Assembly: GCA_030613345.1 (NCBI GenBank)
Contig: JAUWMD010000148.1
Location: 1-6,618 of the forward strand
Origin: Candidatus Krumholzibacteriota bacterium
GTDB lineage: Bacteria; Krumholzibacteriota; Krumholzibacteriia; Krumholzibacteriales; Krumholzibacteriaceae
Direction of reading: 5' to 3'
Length of the DNA: 6,618 nucleotides
The stretch's first letter is position 1; every line of letters begins with the position of its first letter. The position numbers and the translations under genes are program-made. Below the pieces are notes generated by a model. That model saw only the letters and a program-made list of their open reading frames with translations, ran no database searches and was not told the origin of the DNA. This document shows positions 6,265-6,618 of this stretch, in pieces.

Positions 6265-6618
6265 TTGAGTGACAATATAGCCAACCAGCTGATCGAGTCG
6301 AGCCTTATCAGCCAGGACCAGCTTGAACTTGCTCTGACCGAGCAGGGACAGGCCGGCGGCAGTCTCGGCTACAACCTGGTCAAGACGGGAGCTATCTCGG
6401 AGAAAGCCTTCTCCGAGTTTCTTTCGCAGCAGTACCAGGTACCCGCGGTCGACCTCGACGATCTCGAGGCGGAGGAGCACTCCGTCGAGCTGATACCGTC
6501 AGAGGTCGCGACAAAGTTCCAGGTCGTACCGATCTCCAGGGAGGGCAGGGTCCTTACTCTGGCGATGGCCAATCCCGATAACATTTTTGCAATCGACGCC
6601 ATCAAGTTCATCACCGGT
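6265..6618 (+). CDS. pilB: Type IV pilus assembly ATPase PilB, N-terminal part (partial, cut by window end)
   Basis: The 118 codons seen encode the MshEN (T2SS-E N-terminal) domain found at the front of PilB/GspE/MshE ATPases, which power pilus or pseudopilus assembly from the cytoplasmic face of the inner membrane. Two 24-residue repeats are visible at 4-27 and 33-56, each ending in Gln (Q27, Q56) and separated by 5 residues, as described for MshE. They are followed by YQVPAVDLDDLE (57-68), ELIPSEVATKFQVVPI (75-90) and LAMANPDNIFAIDAIKFITG (99-118). The tail strongly recalls myxobacterial-type PilB (AMxxPxNIFAxDxxKFLTG), so PilB is preferred over GspE. The arginine that opens each repeat in the c-di-GMP-binding consensus is absent (N4 and S33). 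Start is TTG, set by GGAGGAA. The ATPase core with Walker motifs lies beyond the window. A sigma-54 promoter candidate lies upstream. Confidence 0.87.
   Translation, partial: MSDNIANQLIESSLISQDQLELALTEQGQAGGSLGYNLVKTGAISEKAFSEFLSQQYQVPAVDLDDLEAEEHSVELIPSEVATKFQVVPISREGRVLTLAMANPDNIFAIDAIKFITG

Overview
The window is about 60% GC by eye and all supported genes lie on the + strand. The DNA looks like a diderm (Gram-negative) bacterium. It has an outer-membrane TonB-dependent receptor gene, a type IV pilus ATPase gene of the PilB kind and a good sigma-54 promoter candidate. Codon use in most genes favours AGG, GAG and AAG, and at least three genes appear to start with GTG or TTG. The phylum cannot be fixed from this window. 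A delta-proteobacteria-like or FCB-group/candidate-phylum lineage would fit, but that is a weak inference.

Layout. Bases 2-163 are the last 53 codons of urocanate hydratase (hutU). After a 123-bp gap comes imidazolonepropionase (hutI), so the left end is a histidine-degradation locus with enzymes 2 and 3 of the Hut pathway side by side. hutI overlaps a TPR-linker-TPR protein by 4 bp. Nine bases later comes a PHP-domain phosphatase of the TrpH/RNase AM type, and 32 bases after that a TonB-dependent receptor. Spacing from hutI to the receptor (287-5813) suggests one four-gene transcription unit, although only hutI belongs to histidine catabolism.

A 451-bp gap (5814-6264) follows with no convincing gene. 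It contains a sigma-54-type -24/-12 element with exact GG-N10-GC spacing. Downstream of it a strong ribosome binding site precedes a TTG start that opens a PilB-type ATPase, cut by the window end after 118 codons. The likely reading is a new, separately regulated type IV pilus operon starting here.

No mobile element, CRISPR array, tRNA or rRNA was seen, and nothing here amounts to a clearly new system. The points most worth checking are the sigma-54 promoter ahead of pilB, the missing arginines in the two c-di-GMP-type motifs of PilB, the sharp codon-usage change between hutU and hutI, and the unusual gene company of hutI.
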